A stretch of 64,000 nucleotides of DNA from Campylobacter concisus (GTDB lineage Bacteria > Campylobacterota > Campylobacteria > Campylobacterales > Campylobacteraceae): positions 1 through 64,000 of the forward strand of contig NZ_PPCG01000024.1 of the NCBI RefSeq assembly GCF_002913745.1, read 5' to 3'. The number at the start of each line of letters is the position of its first letter. Position 1 is the first letter of the stretch. The position numbers and the translations under genes were made by a program. A model generated the notes under the pieces. The model was given only the letters and a program-made list of their open reading frames with translations, did not search any database and was not told the origin of the DNA. This document shows, one piece after another, positions 35,383-44,283 of this stretch.

Positions 35383-37008
35383 CTACGCTCTTACGTCGTG
35401 GTCGATCTTACACTGAAGGGCTTCGTGAACAAGTGTTTTTGCCATGACGCGCTCCTCGCTTATAAGGTGGAAATTCTCGCCTAGCTCGCCAAAGATATCT
35501 TTGTTGCCCTCGCCATTTGCTTTGATGATCGTTTGGATATTTGCTCCGTAGTCTTTGATCTTTTGTGCGATCAGCTCAACTCTTTGCTCGTTGCTAACTG
35601 TTATGATAACGGCCGCTGCGTCGTCTAAGCAGGCATTTTCAAGGGTGTTGCTTTGAAGCACGTTTCCTAAAAATACATTTTCCCCGCGGCTCCTACCAAG
35701 CTCAACTAGGCTGATATCATTATCAAGCACGATGTATAAAAGCTTTGTCTCTTTTAGCCTTAAAACCACCTCTTGACCAAGCCTATCATAGCCAAAGACC
35801 ACGATGTGATTTTTTAGTTTTTGTGGTTTTAAGGTCTCGTTTGACTCAACTACTACCTCACGCTCTACAAGATCAGCTAAGACATCAAGCTTTTTAAGTA
35901 TAAAAGGTGTTGCAAACATCGATATAACAGAGGCTGCGATGAAAATTTGAGCTGTTTGGACATCAAGTAAATTTCTTGTAGTCATTAGCCCAAAGACAGC
36001 CAGTGCAAATTCTCCGATCTGGCAGACGCTAAGCGCGGTCTTAGCAGCGACCCTGCGTTTTAAGTAGATATTTAAAACGGCAAAAACAACGATGGCTTTT
36101 ACGACCATTATGCTAAAGACTAGACCTAAAACTAGCCAGATATTTGAAAGCACGACTACAAAATTTATCTGCATGCCAACGGTTATGAAAAATAGTCCAA
36201 GAAGCAGATCTCTAAAAGGTATGAGATCGACCTCGATCTGGTGCTTATACTGTGTCTCTGCCATCATCATGCCAGCTAAGAACGCACCAAGAGAGTATGA
36301 AAAGCCAAAGAAGTGAGCTAGCGTGCTGGCGCCAACGACCAAAAAGAGGATCGTGGCTATAAAGACCTCTTGAGAGTTTGTCTGAACGACTTTGTAAAAT
36401 ATCCAGTTGATGACGTATTTGCCGAGCAAAAATAGCACAACGATAAGGATAACCGCACTCGTAAATGTCTTTAGCAAAAGCTCATTTATAGAGGCATCTT
36501 GCGAGCTAAACATATCTATCATAAGCAAAATAGGGATAACGGCGATATCTTGAAATAGCAAAATTCCAAGCGCCTTTCTACCATAAATTTTACTCACATC
36601 GCCATTGTCATTTAGTGTTTTTAGCACGATCGCAGTTGATGATAGAGCAAAGGCAAGACCAGCTATAAGCGCTGTCTCGTCCTTTAGATGAAGCGCGTAG
36701 TAAAGCATCACGCCCATCACAAAGCCACTTAAGCAAACTTGCAGACCGCCATTTAGAAAGACCTCTTTTTTCATGCTCATCAGGTGCTTAAAGCTAAACT
36801 CAAGTCCGATCGTAAACATCAAAAATGCGATACCAAATTCCGCGATATGAGAAATTTCATCGTTGCTTTTTAGATTGAAAAACTCAGATATAAGCGTGCC
36901 GGTTACGATGTAGCCAATGATGGTTGGTATCTGAAATTTCTTAAATATGACGTTTAACGCGACTGAGATAGCAGCGACAAGCAAGAAGCCTTCTAAAATT
37001 TGTTCCAT
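35383..37008 (-). CDS. kefB: KefB-like monovalent cation:proton antiporter
   Basis: This is a CPA2-family antiporter for K+ or Na+. The 541 residues comprise about 12 membrane helices (5-375) with the family segments IPTIIGYIVTGTLIS, FLMFTIGLEFS and ALSSTAIVLKTL. A C-terminal RCK/TrkA-N domain (about 400-525) has the Rossmann start NHIVVFGYDRLGQEV. The neighbours hspR and cbpA match the C. jejuni order (recalled). It begins 3 bases after the hspR stop, so it is co-transcribed with the heat-shock pair. Confidence 0.92.
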   Translation of the reverse strand: MEQILEGFLLVAAISVALNVIFKKFQIPTIIGYIVTGTLISEFFNLKSNDEISHIAEFGIAFLMFTIGLEFSFKHLMSMKKEVFLNGGLQVCLSGFVMGVMLYYALHLKDETALIAGLAFALSSTAIVLKTLNDNGDVSKIYGRKALGILLFQDIAVIPILLMIDMFSSQDASINELLLKTFTSAVILIVVLFLLGKYVINWIFYKVVQTNSQEVFIATILFLVVGASTLAHFFGFSYSLGAFLAGMMMAETQYKHQIEVDLIPFRDLLLGLFFITVGMQINFVVVLSNIWLVLGLVFSIMVVKAIVVFAVLNIYLKRRVAAKTALSVCQIGEFALAVFGLMTTRNLLDVQTAQIFIAASVISMFATPFILKKLDVLADLVEREVVVESNETLKPQKLKNHIVVFGYDRLGQEVVLRLKETKLLYIVLDNDISLVELGRSRGENVFLGNVLQSNTLENACLDDAAAVIITVSNEQRVELIAQKIKDYGANIQTIIKANGEGNKDIFGELGENFHLISEERVMAKTLVHEALQCKIDHDVRA

Positions 37009-37011
37009 ATA

Positions 37012-37386
37012 TTATTTTTTGCCTTCGTAAAATACAAGATCAAAGCTACTTTTTCTCTTTACTAGCGATCTTTTGGTGCTAGTTTGACTGGTAGCTTCGT
37101 GTAATTTTTTATTTAATTCATCAATAGTTGCTTCTAAATCGTCAATTTTCTCTTTTAACTGAAGTATCACATCAACACCTGCTAAATTTACGCCAAGTTC
37201 GCGGGTTAAATTTAGTATCGTTTTTACACGATCAACGTCTTTTTGCGAGTAGAGTCTCATCTTGCCATCTGTTCTTGAGGGTTCAACTAGTCCCTCTCTT
37301 TCGTATTGTCTTAAAGTTTGTGGATGTATGCTTAAAACCTTTGCTACAACGCTTATTAAAAAAAGTGGTTCTTCGTAATTTTGCAT
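37012..37386 (-). CDS. hspR: MerR-family heat-shock repressor HspR
   Basis: HspR represses chaperone genes by binding HAIR inverted repeats. The 124 residues have a winged helix-turn-helix (VVAKVLSIHPQTLRQYEREGLVEP) and YSQKDVDRVKTILNL, then a coiled-coil dimerisation stretch (LKEKIDDLEATIDELNKKL) and a basic tail. It lies 3 bases after cbpA. In C. jejuni and Helicobacter, cbpA-hspR is autoregulated by HspR, and a HAIR-like site is visible upstream of cbpA here (38328-38348). Confidence 0.95.
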   Translation of the reverse strand: MQNYEEPLFLISVVAKVLSIHPQTLRQYEREGLVEPSRTDGKMRLYSQKDVDRVKTILNLTRELGVNLAGVDVILQLKEKIDDLEATIDELNKKLHEATSQTSTKRSLVKRKSSFDLVFYEGKK

Positions 37387-37389
37387 TTT

Positions 37390-38286
37390 TTACTCCGGTA
37401 ATTTTTCTTTTAACTCTTTTACTAAGCCCTCGTCAAGCTCACTGATATTTGGAAGTTTTACCCTAGCTTTTAAGTAAAGATCGCCATAAATTCCGCTCTT
37501 TCTGTTTTGCACGCCGTATCCTTTCAAGCGGATCTTTGTGCCTGTTTTTGAGTTCTCAGCGATTTTAATGGTTACATCTTTTTTATATGTATGCACATTT
37601 ATCTTACCGCCAAAGAGCATAGTTTTTAGTGGAATTTCTACATCTTTATAAAGATCATCGCCGACTCTTTCGTACTCGTCACTTGGTTCAACGCTAATGG
37701 CAAGTATAAGATCACCAGTTTGACCGCCAGCACTCTTGCCTTTGCCTTTTATGCGAAGTTTTTCGCCGCCTTCTATGCCGCTTGGGATCTTTATCTTGAT
37801 GCTTTCGCCATTAAAATTTATCTTATGTTCGCCGCCAGTTACAGCTACGTCAAATGGTATAGAAATTTTAGCATTTACGTCTAGATCAGCTCCGCCAAAG
37901 CCAAATCCACCTCCGCCAAAGCCTTCAAATCCTTCAAAACCTCCGCCAAAGCCACCACTAAATTTAGCGCCACCTCCGCCAAATCCGCCTGAGAAGATGT
38001 TTTTCAAGATATCGTTTAGATCGCCCATATCGGCTGAACCTCTGGCAAAGTCGTGGAAATTTTGACCGCCAAACATATTATCGCCGTATTGATCATATTG
38101 GGCACGTTTTTTCTCGTCACTTAAAATTTCATAAGCAGCGTTTATCTCTTTAAATTTATCCTCTGCTCCAGGGTCTTTGTTGATGTCTGGGTGGTACTTT
38201 CTAGCAAGTTTTCTATAAGCTTTTTTTATCTCGTCGCTTGATGCGCCTTTTGAAACTCCTAAAGTTTCATATAAGCTTTCGCTCAT
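37390..38286 (-). CDS. cbpA: DnaJ-like co-chaperone CbpA
   Basis: The 298 residues have an N-terminal J domain with HPD in [11 protein letters not shown] (about 32-34), a Gly/Phe-rich region (about 75-125, runs of GGFGGG), and two C-terminal substrate-binding domains. There is no cysteine-rich zinc finger, which separates CbpA from DnaJ. It stimulates DnaK and is usually heat-inducible. First gene of the minus-strand operon cbpA-hspR-kefB. ATG follows AAGGAGAATAT. Confidence 0.95.
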   Translation of the reverse strand: MSESLYETLGVSKGASSDEIKKAYRKLARKYHPDINKDPGAEDKFKEINAAYEILSDEKKRAQYDQYGDNMFGGQNFHDFARGSADMGDLNDILKNIFSGGFGGGGAKFSGGFGGGFEGFEGFGGGGFGFGGADLDVNAKISIPFDVAVTGGEHKINFNGESIKIKIPSGIEGGEKLRIKGKGKSAGGQTGDLILAISVEPSDEYERVGDDLYKDVEIPLKTMLFGGKINVHTYKKDVTIKIAENSKTGTKIRLKGYGVQNRKSGIYGDLYLKARVKLPNISELDEGLVKELKEKLPE

Positions 38287-38313
38287 ATATTCTCCTTATG
38301 TTTTTTGACACGG

Positions 38314-38319
38314 ATTATA
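38314..38319 (-). promoter_or_regulatory. Putative -10 box for cbpA-hspR-kefB
   Basis: On the minus strand this reads TATAAT within GATATAATCCG, 27 bases before the cbpA start. The place for a -35 element falls inside the HAIR-like repeat at 38328-38348. Confidence 0.65.
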
Positions 38320-38327
38320 TCATAAAA

Positions 38328-38348
38328 CTTTAGTCTATGCAAGTCAAG
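38328..38348. promoter_or_regulatory. HAIR-like HspR operator
   Basis: CTTTAGT, seven bases, then AGTCAAG. The published HAIR consensus is CTTGAGT-N7-ACTCAAG. Each half-site here differs at one base and the spacing is exact. It covers the -35 region of the cbpA promoter, as expected for repression by HspR, which is encoded in the same operon. Confidence 0.75.
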
Positions 38349-38405
38349 TTTATTTTTATTTACAAAGGAGAAAAAAGCGTTAAGATTTTATTTTTAAGCT
38401 CTATT

Positions 38406-38411
38406 TATAAT
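38406..38411 (+). promoter_or_regulatory. Putative -10 box for htrA
   Basis: TATAAT within ATTTATAATTTC lies 30 bases before the htrA ATG. AAAGGAAA is the ribosome binding site. Confidence 0.6.
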
Positions 38412-38441
38412 TTCAAGACATTTTCAATTTAAAGGAAAAAA

Positions 38442-39845
38442 ATGAAAAAATTTATGCTAATTTCATTAGCAGCGGCTTCTTTGCTAATGGGAGCTGATAT
38501 TAAATTTAACGAAGCAAACCAAGATGTAACTAGAGTTTCGCCGTTAAGCGATAAAAATAGTGTGCTATCATACTATGACTCTATCGCTCAGGCAAAACTT
38601 TCAGTTGTAAATATCTCAACTACAAAAACAGTAAGTAATGCAGGCATTGAACAAATGTTTAATGACCCGTTTTTTAATGAATTTTTTGGATTTAACTTTG
38701 CAAAACCAAAAGAGAAAGAAAAGACAACCTCTCTTGGCTCTGGCGTCATCATCTCAAATGACGGCTACATCGTTACAAACAACCACGTCATCGAAGATAG
38801 CGACCAGATCGTTGTGACCTTGGCAAAGGGCGGCAAGGAGTATAAAGCGAAGCTAATAGGCAGCGATCCAAAGACTGATCTAGCCGTCATAAAGATAGAG
38901 GCAAATGGGCTAAATGCGATAACATTTGCTGACTCGTCAAAGCTACTTGACGCGGACGTAGTCTTTGCTATAGGCAATCCTTTTGGCGTAGGCGAGAGCA
39001 TCACTCAAGGCATCGTTTCAGGGCTAAACAAAGATGATATCGGACTTAATCAATATGAAAATTTCATCCAAACAGACGCCTCTATAAACCCTGGCAACTC
39101 AGGCGGCGCTTTGGTTGATAGCAGGGGCTATTTAGTCGGTATAAACTCAGCCATACTTTCAAAAAGTGGTGGTAACAACGGCATAGGATTTGCCATACCA
39201 TCAAATATGGTAAAAGATATCGCTAAAAAGCTAATAACTGACGGTAAGATCGAGCGTGGATTTATCGGCGTTACGATAGCAAATTTAACCGATGAGCAAA
39301 AAGAGCTTTATACAAATAAAGAAGGTGCTTTAATAAGCGGCGTAGAGCAGGGCATGCCAGCAGATGAAGCAGGGCTAAAAAGAGGCGACTTGGTCATTTC
39401 AGCAAACGGCAAAGCTATCAAAAACGCAAATGATCTTAAAAATTTCATCGGCTCACTAACTCCAAATAGCAGCGTTGATATAACTTACGAGCGATCAAAT
39501 AAAGTGATGAATACAAAAATCAAGCTTGTAAATATGGATCACAACGCAAAAGATGCGACAAAAAGCGTCATCATCGAAGGTCTTAGCGTTAGCAATCTAA
39601 GCGATGAGATAAGATTTAAATATAAGATCAGCCCAGATACTCAAGGCGTGCTTGTAACTGACGTAAAATCTGGCTCAAAAGCTGAAGACTTTGGCTTTGA
39701 AAAGGGCGACGTGATCGTTCAAGTTGGCGAAGAGAGTATAAAAGATCTTCAAACATTTGCAAGCACAGTCAAAAACGCAAAAGGCAAAAAGACGCTAGTG
39801 TGGATAAACCGCGGTGGCATCATGCAAGGCCTTGTTATAAAATAA
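38442..39845 (+). CDS. htrA: Periplasmic serine protease/chaperone HtrA (DegP family)
   Basis: HtrA degrades or refolds damaged periplasmic proteins and is secreted in Campylobacter, where it cleaves host junction proteins. The 467 residues have a signal peptide (MKKFMLISLAAASLLMGAD), a trypsin-like domain with triad H115 (TNNHVIED), D146 (KTDLAVIK) and S220 (PGNSGGALVD), and two PDZ domains (about 270-360 and 375-467). The gene has its own promoter, divergent from cbpA, and ends with a strong terminator. Confidence 0.97.
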   Translation: MKKFMLISLAAASLLMGADIKFNEANQDVTRVSPLSDKNSVLSYYDSIAQAKLSVVNISTTKTVSNAGIEQMFNDPFFNEFFGFNFAKPKEKEKTTSLGSGVIISNDGYIVTNNHVIEDSDQIVVTLAKGGKEYKAKLIGSDPKTDLAVIKIEANGLNAITFADSSKLLDADVVFAIGNPFGVGESITQGIVSGLNKDDIGLNQYENFIQTDASINPGNSGGALVDSRGYLVGINSAILSKSGGNNGIGFAIPSNMVKDIAKKLITDGKIERGFIGVTIANLTDEQKELYTNKEGALISGVEQGMPADEAGLKRGDLVISANGKAIKNANDLKNFIGSLTPNSSVDITYERSNKVMNTKIKLVNMDHNAKDATKSVIIEGLSVSNLSDEIRFKYKISPDTQGVLVTDVKSGSKAEDFGFEKGDVIVQVGEESIKDLQTFASTVKNAKGKKTLVWINRGGIMQGLVIK

Positions 39846-39849
39846 CTAC

Positions 39850-39875
39850 TTAAGAGCTGAAATTTCAGCTCTTAA
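39850..39875 (+). terminator. Intrinsic terminator after htrA
   Basis: TTAAGAGCTGAA and TTCAGCTCTTAA form a perfect 12-base-pair stem, followed by CTCTTTT. It begins 5 bases after the stop. Confidence 0.85.
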
Positions 39876-39905
39876 CTCTTTTAAATTTTTAAAACCTTTA
39901 TCTGC

Positions 39906-39911
39906 TATAAT
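39906..39911 (+). promoter_or_regulatory. Putative -10 box for cprRS
   Basis: TATAAT within TGCTATAATCC lies 31 bases before the response regulator start at 39943. Confidence 0.6.
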
Positions 39912-39942
39912 CCTTAAAAATAAATTTACATCAGGAAAGATC

Positions 39943-40620
39943 ATGACTAGAATTTTAATGATAGAAGATGATATGGAGCTTGCTGAAATTTTAACAGAAT
40001 ACCTAGAAAACTACGACATAAAAGTAACGACGGCTGAGGAGCCATATATCGGACTATCTACTTTAAACACAAGCGAATTTGACCTAGTTATCCTTGATCT
40101 TACGCTCCCTGGCATGGACGGACTAGAGGTGTGCAAAGAGATAAGAAAAAAGCACAACATCCCTATAATCATCTCAAGCGCAAGGCACGATATAACGGAC
40201 AAAGTAAATGCCCTAGATAACGGCGCGGATGACTATCTGCCAAAGCCTTATGACCCACAAGAGCTTCTTGCTCGTATAAAAAGCCATCTAAGAAGGCAGA
40301 GCATAGCTCCTGCAAATGAGGCAAGAAATTTAAACAAAGACTTAGTTTTAAAAGAATTTGAGCGAGAAATTTTATTTAAAGGAAGCGTGCTAAATTTAAC
40401 CGCAGCGGAGTATGACATCTTAAAATATCTGCTTCAAAAAGAGGGTGGAGCGGTCACTAGAGAGGAGCTCATCTACAACTGCGAGAGTATAAATGAAGAT
40501 AGCTCAAACAAAAGTATTGACGTTATCATTGGCAGAATTCGCCAAAAACTAAATGAAAATCCAAAAGAGCCAAAATACATCCACGCGATCCGCGGCATCG
40601 GCTATAAGTTGGTTCTTTGA
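39943..40620 (+). CDS. cprR: OmpR-family response regulator CprR
   Basis: The 225-residue protein has a receiver domain with acidic pocket EDD (8-10), phosphoacceptor D52 (LVILDLTLPGMDG) and a KPYD lysine, then an OmpR-type winged-helix DNA-binding domain ending RIRQKLNENP and IRGIGYKLVL. In C. jejuni the gene beside htrA is CprR, an essential regulator affecting envelope and biofilm traits (recalled). The symbol rests on this synteny. The stop overlaps cprS. Confidence 0.9.
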   Translation: MTRILMIEDDMELAEILTEYLENYDIKVTTAEEPYIGLSTLNTSEFDLVILDLTLPGMDGLEVCKEIRKKHNIPIIISSARHDITDKVNALDNGADDYLPKPYDPQELLARIKSHLRRQSIAPANEARNLNKDLVLKEFEREILFKGSVLNLTAAEYDILKYLLQKEGGAVTREELIYNCESINEDSSNKSIDVIIGRIRQKLNENPKEPKYIHAIRGIGYKLVL

Positions 40621-41861
40621 TGCCAAGATCTTCTATATTTATCACGATAACGTTTATCTTTGGGCTTGCGCTCGTTTCGATATTTTTGGCGTTTTTGTGG
40701 CTCATGGGCTTTGATAAACAAAACTACACAAGAGAGCTAAATAACAAATACTCAAACGTCGCTAGGACAAATTTGCTCTACATGGGTGGCATCATAAACA
40801 AAGCTCAGTATGACCGCCAGCTCTCAAACATCGACATGCCAGAGATCACAGCTAAAAATGAAAAAGAAGAAATTTTAAAAAATGCAGCCGTTTTAGAAGA
40901 AATTTCAAGTGATCTAGGATCAAGTGCGATCTTGCTTTATGATAAGCATCACTACCTAAAGATCGAGCATTTAGACGAGCTAAAACTTTTGATGGATAAA
41001 GAATTTCAGCCTTACAGATACGAGGTGATAAAGGCCGTGTTTTTGGTAGTTGCGGTCATTTTGCTGGCTGCTTATATCTTTGTCATCTATAAGATAAAGC
41101 CGCTTAGAAAGCTAAAGCGTCAGATCGTGAAATTTGCAAATGGTGAGCTAAACGGCGTGCAAAATGTCGGCAACGGCAAGGATGAAATTTCTGAGGTTTC
41201 AGAGGCATTTTATGAGGCTGTTTGTCAGATCAAAGCACTAAATGACTCAAGGCATCTTTTCTTAAGAAATATCATGCACGAGCTAAAAACACCTATCACA
41301 AAGGGGCTGATCGCCGCTCAAATGATAGAAAAAAGTAAAAATCAAGAGAGGCTCATCTCCGTCTTTCATAAGCTTGAAAATTTGATAAACGAGCTTGCAG
41401 CAATCGAGCAGATCACTTCAAAGATAGGACTTACAAATAAAACGCCTTGCCTTATGAGAGATCTCATCGATGAGGCTATCGATATAGCAATGGTTGAAAA
41501 GGAGCATGTTGGCATTAGCGAGCTTGATGAGGTTAGGGTGATGGTTGATTTTAAGCTATTTTCAGTCGCTATAAAAAATATGATAGATAATGGCATAAAG
41601 TATTCAACCGATAAGCACGTAAATATCATGGTTAGCAAGGATCACATGAAATTTATAACTCAAGGCGAGAAGCTAAAAAATGACCTTGACTTTTACATCC
41701 AGCCATTTATCAAAGGCGAGGATGCGCAAAAGAGCTTTGGTCTAGGTTTATATATAGTTAGCAACATCCTTGAGGCTCATGGACTAAAATTTGGCTATGA
41801 ATACAAAAATGGAATGAATGTCTTTATTTTTGAAAATTTACAAGATATAATAGCGGCGTAA
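40620..41861 (+). CDS. cprS: Sensor histidine kinase CprS
   Basis: CprS partners CprR. The 413 residues have membrane segments at about 6-29 and 140-160 around a periplasmic sensor of about 110 residues, a HAMP-like linker, the H-box RNIMHELKTPITKG, and a HATPase domain with an N-box (IKNMIDNGIKYS) and G-box (GLGLYIVSNI). The G1 glycine box is weak. An in-frame TTG at 40617 exists; ATG 40620 overlaps the cprR stop as TGATG and is preferred. Confidence 0.9.
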   Translation: MPRSSIFITITFIFGLALVSIFLAFLWLMGFDKQNYTRELNNKYSNVARTNLLYMGGIINKAQYDRQLSNIDMPEITAKNEKEEILKNAAVLEEISSDLGSSAILLYDKHHYLKIEHLDELKLLMDKEFQPYRYEVIKAVFLVVAVILLAAYIFVIYKIKPLRKLKRQIVKFANGELNGVQNVGNGKDEISEVSEAFYEAVCQIKALNDSRHLFLRNIMHELKTPITKGLIAAQMIEKSKNQERLISVFHKLENLINELAAIEQITSKIGLTNKTPCLMRDLIDEAIDIAMVEKEHVGISELDEVRVMVDFKLFSVAIKNMIDNGIKYSTDKHVNIMVSKDHMKFITQGEKLKNDLDFYIQPFIKGEDAQKSFGLGLYIVSNILEAHGLKFGYEYKNGMNVFIFENLQDIIAA

Positions 41862-41888
41862 AATTAAAATAGTAAAAAGAGTGTAAAA

Positions 41889-42326
41889 ATGGCGGCAAAA
41901 ATCTTCTCGGCAGTTGATATTTTATCAATAATCGATCTTGAGATAGCTTTTATAAAGCGATACAAAAACGTAAAGGACTATGCGAAAAATTTATCTTTGA
42001 TATATTTTTCTTTGCCAAATAGTAAAGAATATGGCGAGATTTTTGAGAAAATTTTAAGGCAAACAGACGTTGTCATAATAGAAAACGAACACTACGTAGT
42101 CGTGCTTCACGGCACAAACGAAAGAGGCGCTAGCGAGCTACTAACAGGCATACAAGAGTTTTTAAACGCTGAGCCGATCGATCTAGTAGTTACCTATCCA
42201 AAAGATGGAAAAGACGCAAAAGAGCTTGCTATAAAACTTCAAGATGAGATAAAAGATAACTATGGTGTCTTGCTTGAGATGCTTGTAAATCAAGATAAAT
42301 TTGAAGTTTTTGAAAGTATAATTTAA
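41889..42326 (+). CDS. Conserved hypothetical protein downstream of cprS
   Basis: I do not recognise a family. The 145 residues are soluble, without signal peptide or membrane helices. The segment EIFEKILRQTDVVIIENEHYVVVLHGTNERGASELLTGI resembles a GGDEF/cyclase-like strand-turn-strand, with LDLVV-type strands after it, but no GGDEF motif exists. It may belong to the cprRS operon (27-base gap, GAGTGTAAAA before the ATG). It could be a degenerate nucleotide-cyclase-like domain; that is speculation. Confidence 0.7.
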   Translation: MAAKIFSAVDILSIIDLEIAFIKRYKNVKDYAKNLSLIYFSLPNSKEYGEIFEKILRQTDVVIIENEHYVVVLHGTNERGASELLTGIQEFLNAEPIDLVVTYPKDGKDAKELAIKLQDEIKDNYGVLLEMLVNQDKFEVFESII

Positions 42327-42346
42327 TATAATTTTGTGGAGTTTAT

Positions 42347-43788
42347 TTGGAAAATTTACTACTATTTTTTGCAGTTTTGCTTATAACTAGCATTCTTTTA
42401 AGTAAGATCTCTGATAAATTTGGAATTCCATCTTTAATAATATTTTTAGGCGTTGGCATGCTAGCTGGCTCAGATGGCTTGCTGGGCGTAAATTTTGATG
42501 ATCAAGCAATCGCTCAAAATGTCGGCATGCTAGCACTTATTTTTATACTTTATGCTGGTGGGCTAGATACTGATTTTGCAGCGATTAAACCTATCTTTGG
42601 TAGAGGTTTAGCGCTTGCTACACTTGGTGTTTTCTTAACTGCGCTAGCCATCGCTCCAGTAGCAAAATATCTGCTTGATTTTACCTGGGCGGAAGCCTTT
42701 TTGCTAGGCTCCATTATCTCTTCGACAGACGCAGCAGCTGTTTTTGCTATACTAAGAGCCAAGAAAATTTCACTTAGAAATAGCATTGTGCCATTGCTTG
42801 AGTTGGAATCTGGCTCAAACGATCCAATGGCGATATTTTTAACTATGACGATCATTCAAATGATCTCACTAAATAGCACTCCAAGTGTGTCAGAGTGGGC
42901 GATCACACTTGTTAAGCAGTTTGGCATAGGTATCGCTATGGGCTATTTATTTGGCGTTGCTTTGCCAGCCATCTTTAATAGACTTCGTCTAAAAAGCTGG
43001 GGCCTTTATCCGGTTTTTTCTATCGCTTGGATATTGCTTTTATATACGCTTTGCTTTAAAATCGGTGGCAATGGCTATTTGGCTGTTTATATTGCTGGAA
43101 TTTTTATAAACAAAAAAGAGTTTTCTCATAAGAAAAATTTAGTCGGTTTTCACGATGGTATCGCTTGGACTTGCAAATAGTTGTCTTTTTGACGCTTGGT
43201 CTTTTGGTAAATCCTTCCGAGCTTCCAGCAACAGCACTAATGGCGCTTGTTTTGGCCTTATGGCTTATGTTTTTTGCAAGACCACTTGGTGTTTTTGCAT
43301 CGCTTGCATTTTCAAAATTTAAGATAAATGAGCAAATTTTTATCTCCTGGGTTGGGCTAAGAGGCGTCGTGCCAGTTGTACTAGCTACCTATGTTTATGT
43401 CGATGGCGTACGTGATGCGGATATGATTTTTAACATTATATTTTTTATGGTTTTGATTTCTATTTTGATACAGTGCATGTCGCTTGGCTTTGCAGCTGAT
43501 AAATTTAAGGTTAAAGAGAGTGAGCAAGAGGATGTTAAGGCAGTAGAAAACTCGCCGATCTTAAGCTACACGCTTCGCCAGCATACCATCCACTATGGCT
43601 CAAAACTAATTGGCAAAGATTTGGCTCAGCTTGAGCTTCCAACTGAGTTTTTAATAATCCTAATAAAGCGTAAAAACGAATATCAAAAGCCAACTGGCTC
43701 AACAATCTTTGAAGAAAATGACCTATTACTGATACAATGCGAAAATCAAGTGCTTTATCAAGATACGATTAAGTATTTGACTTATTAA
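42347..43788 (+). pseudogene. cvrA: Frameshifted CvrA/NhaP2-type K+/H+ antiporter
   Basis: Two overlapping frames make one CPA1-type antiporter. The first (42347-43180, TTG start) covers about 9 membrane helices and ends GFHDGIAWTCK. The second (frame of 43165-43788) continues LQIVVFLTLGLLVNPSEL, further helices, and a C-terminal TrkA-C domain (ITLRQHTIH-like start, then ELPTEFLIILIKRKNEY). NhaP2 proteins read FHDGLAWLMQI at this junction, so adding one base near 43170 restores W-T-L-Q-I-V-V. The single-base loss could be real decay or a sequencing error. Restored length is about 480 residues, normal for CvrA. Confidence 0.85.
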
Positions 43789-43826
43789 AATTTTGATAAA
43801 ACTTGCCACATTTCATTTCTCTTTGT

Positions 43827-43905
43827 AAATTTTAAAACTTTACTCACTCGCCTTAGCAGACTACTAAATTTAGGCTGCACTTCGTTTAGCACTAAATTTA
43901 GAGCC
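43827..43905. repeat. Left copy of an ~80-base imperfect repeat with hairpin end
   Basis: It starts AAATTTTAAAACTTTACTCA, has CTAAATTTAG twice (43864-43873 and 43892-43901) forming a hairpin, and ends GAGCC. It shares order and spacing with 44128-44208: ACTCACTCGC, CTACTAAA, CACTTCG/GACTTCG and TTTAGAGCC. Confidence 0.65.
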
Positions 43906-43955
43906 GTGATATGCTCGCTCATAAATTTTAAAATTTACTAGAATTTCAATAAAAC

Positions 43956-43983
43956 GCATGCAGTGCGAAGCACTGAGGCATGC
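43956..43983. repeat. Hairpin A: GCATG-CAGTGC stem
   Basis: GCATG then CAGTGC pairs with GCACTG then CATGC around loop GAA, with a small AGG bulge. This 11-base-pair hairpin is the first of three in a row. Confidence 0.7.
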
Positions 43984-43984
43984 A

Positions 43985-44009
43985 CCTCTAACGTCGTCGG
44001 GGTTAGGGG
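43985..44009. repeat. Hairpin B: CCTCTAAC stem
   Basis: CCTCTAAC (43985-43992) pairs with GTTAGGGG (44002-44009), with one T-G pair, around a 9-base loop. Confidence 0.6.
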
Positions 44010-44010
44010 A

Positions 44011-44089
44011 TTGTTAAGGGGGAGCTTCTTTGCTTCGCAAGCTCGCAACTGCAAGCAGACCGTAATTCAAGCCTCTTCCCCCTTAACAA
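44011..44089. repeat. Inverted repeat C with 13-base perfect arms
   Basis: TTGTTAAGGGGGA (44011-44023) and TCCCCCTTAACAA (44077-44089) are perfect inverse complements around 53 bases, which hold smaller hairpins such as GCTT-CGC-AAGC and CTGC-AA-GCAG. The long, structured loop is unlike a simple terminator. Confidence 0.75.
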
Positions 44090-44127
44090 AGAAACAAAAC
44101 TTTAAATTTTTAAAAACTTTAATTTAT

Positions 44128-44208
44128 AAATTTTAAAATTCCATTCACTCGCAAGAGTTGGCTACTAAAATTTGACTTCGCTTGCAACTTAGCTCAAATT
44201 TTAGAGCC
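44128..44208. repeat. Right copy of the ~80-base imperfect repeat with long hairpin
   Basis: This is the counterpart of 43827-43905. GGCTACTAAAATTTGA (44160-44175) pairs with TCAAATTTTAGAGCC (44194-44208): 15 base pairs with one bulged A. Confidence 0.65.
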
Positions 44209-44283
44209 AAAACAAATCCGTTCAGTCTCATTTTATTTTTCTTTTTATAAAATCACCAAAACACTAGCAAAATGGGAGGCAAA

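Larger units (their letters stand above)
43789..44283. other. Gene-free region with structured repeat element
   Basis: No gene is visible in these 495 bases. They hold two imperfect direct repeats of about 80 bases (43827-43905 and 44128-44208) flanking a core of tandem inverted repeats (43956-44089). The parts are listed separately. Confidence 0.75.

Noticed and set aside
41889-42326. GGDEF-type diguanylate cyclase
   Set aside because: The strand-turn-strand around NEHYVVVLHG is reminiscent, but there is no GG(D/E)EF motif and the protein is too short.
43956-44089. Insertion sequence ends
   Set aside because: The inverted repeats enclose only 53-130 bases with no transposase frame, and I found no clear target duplication. 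A miniature element remains possible and is listed as a finding.
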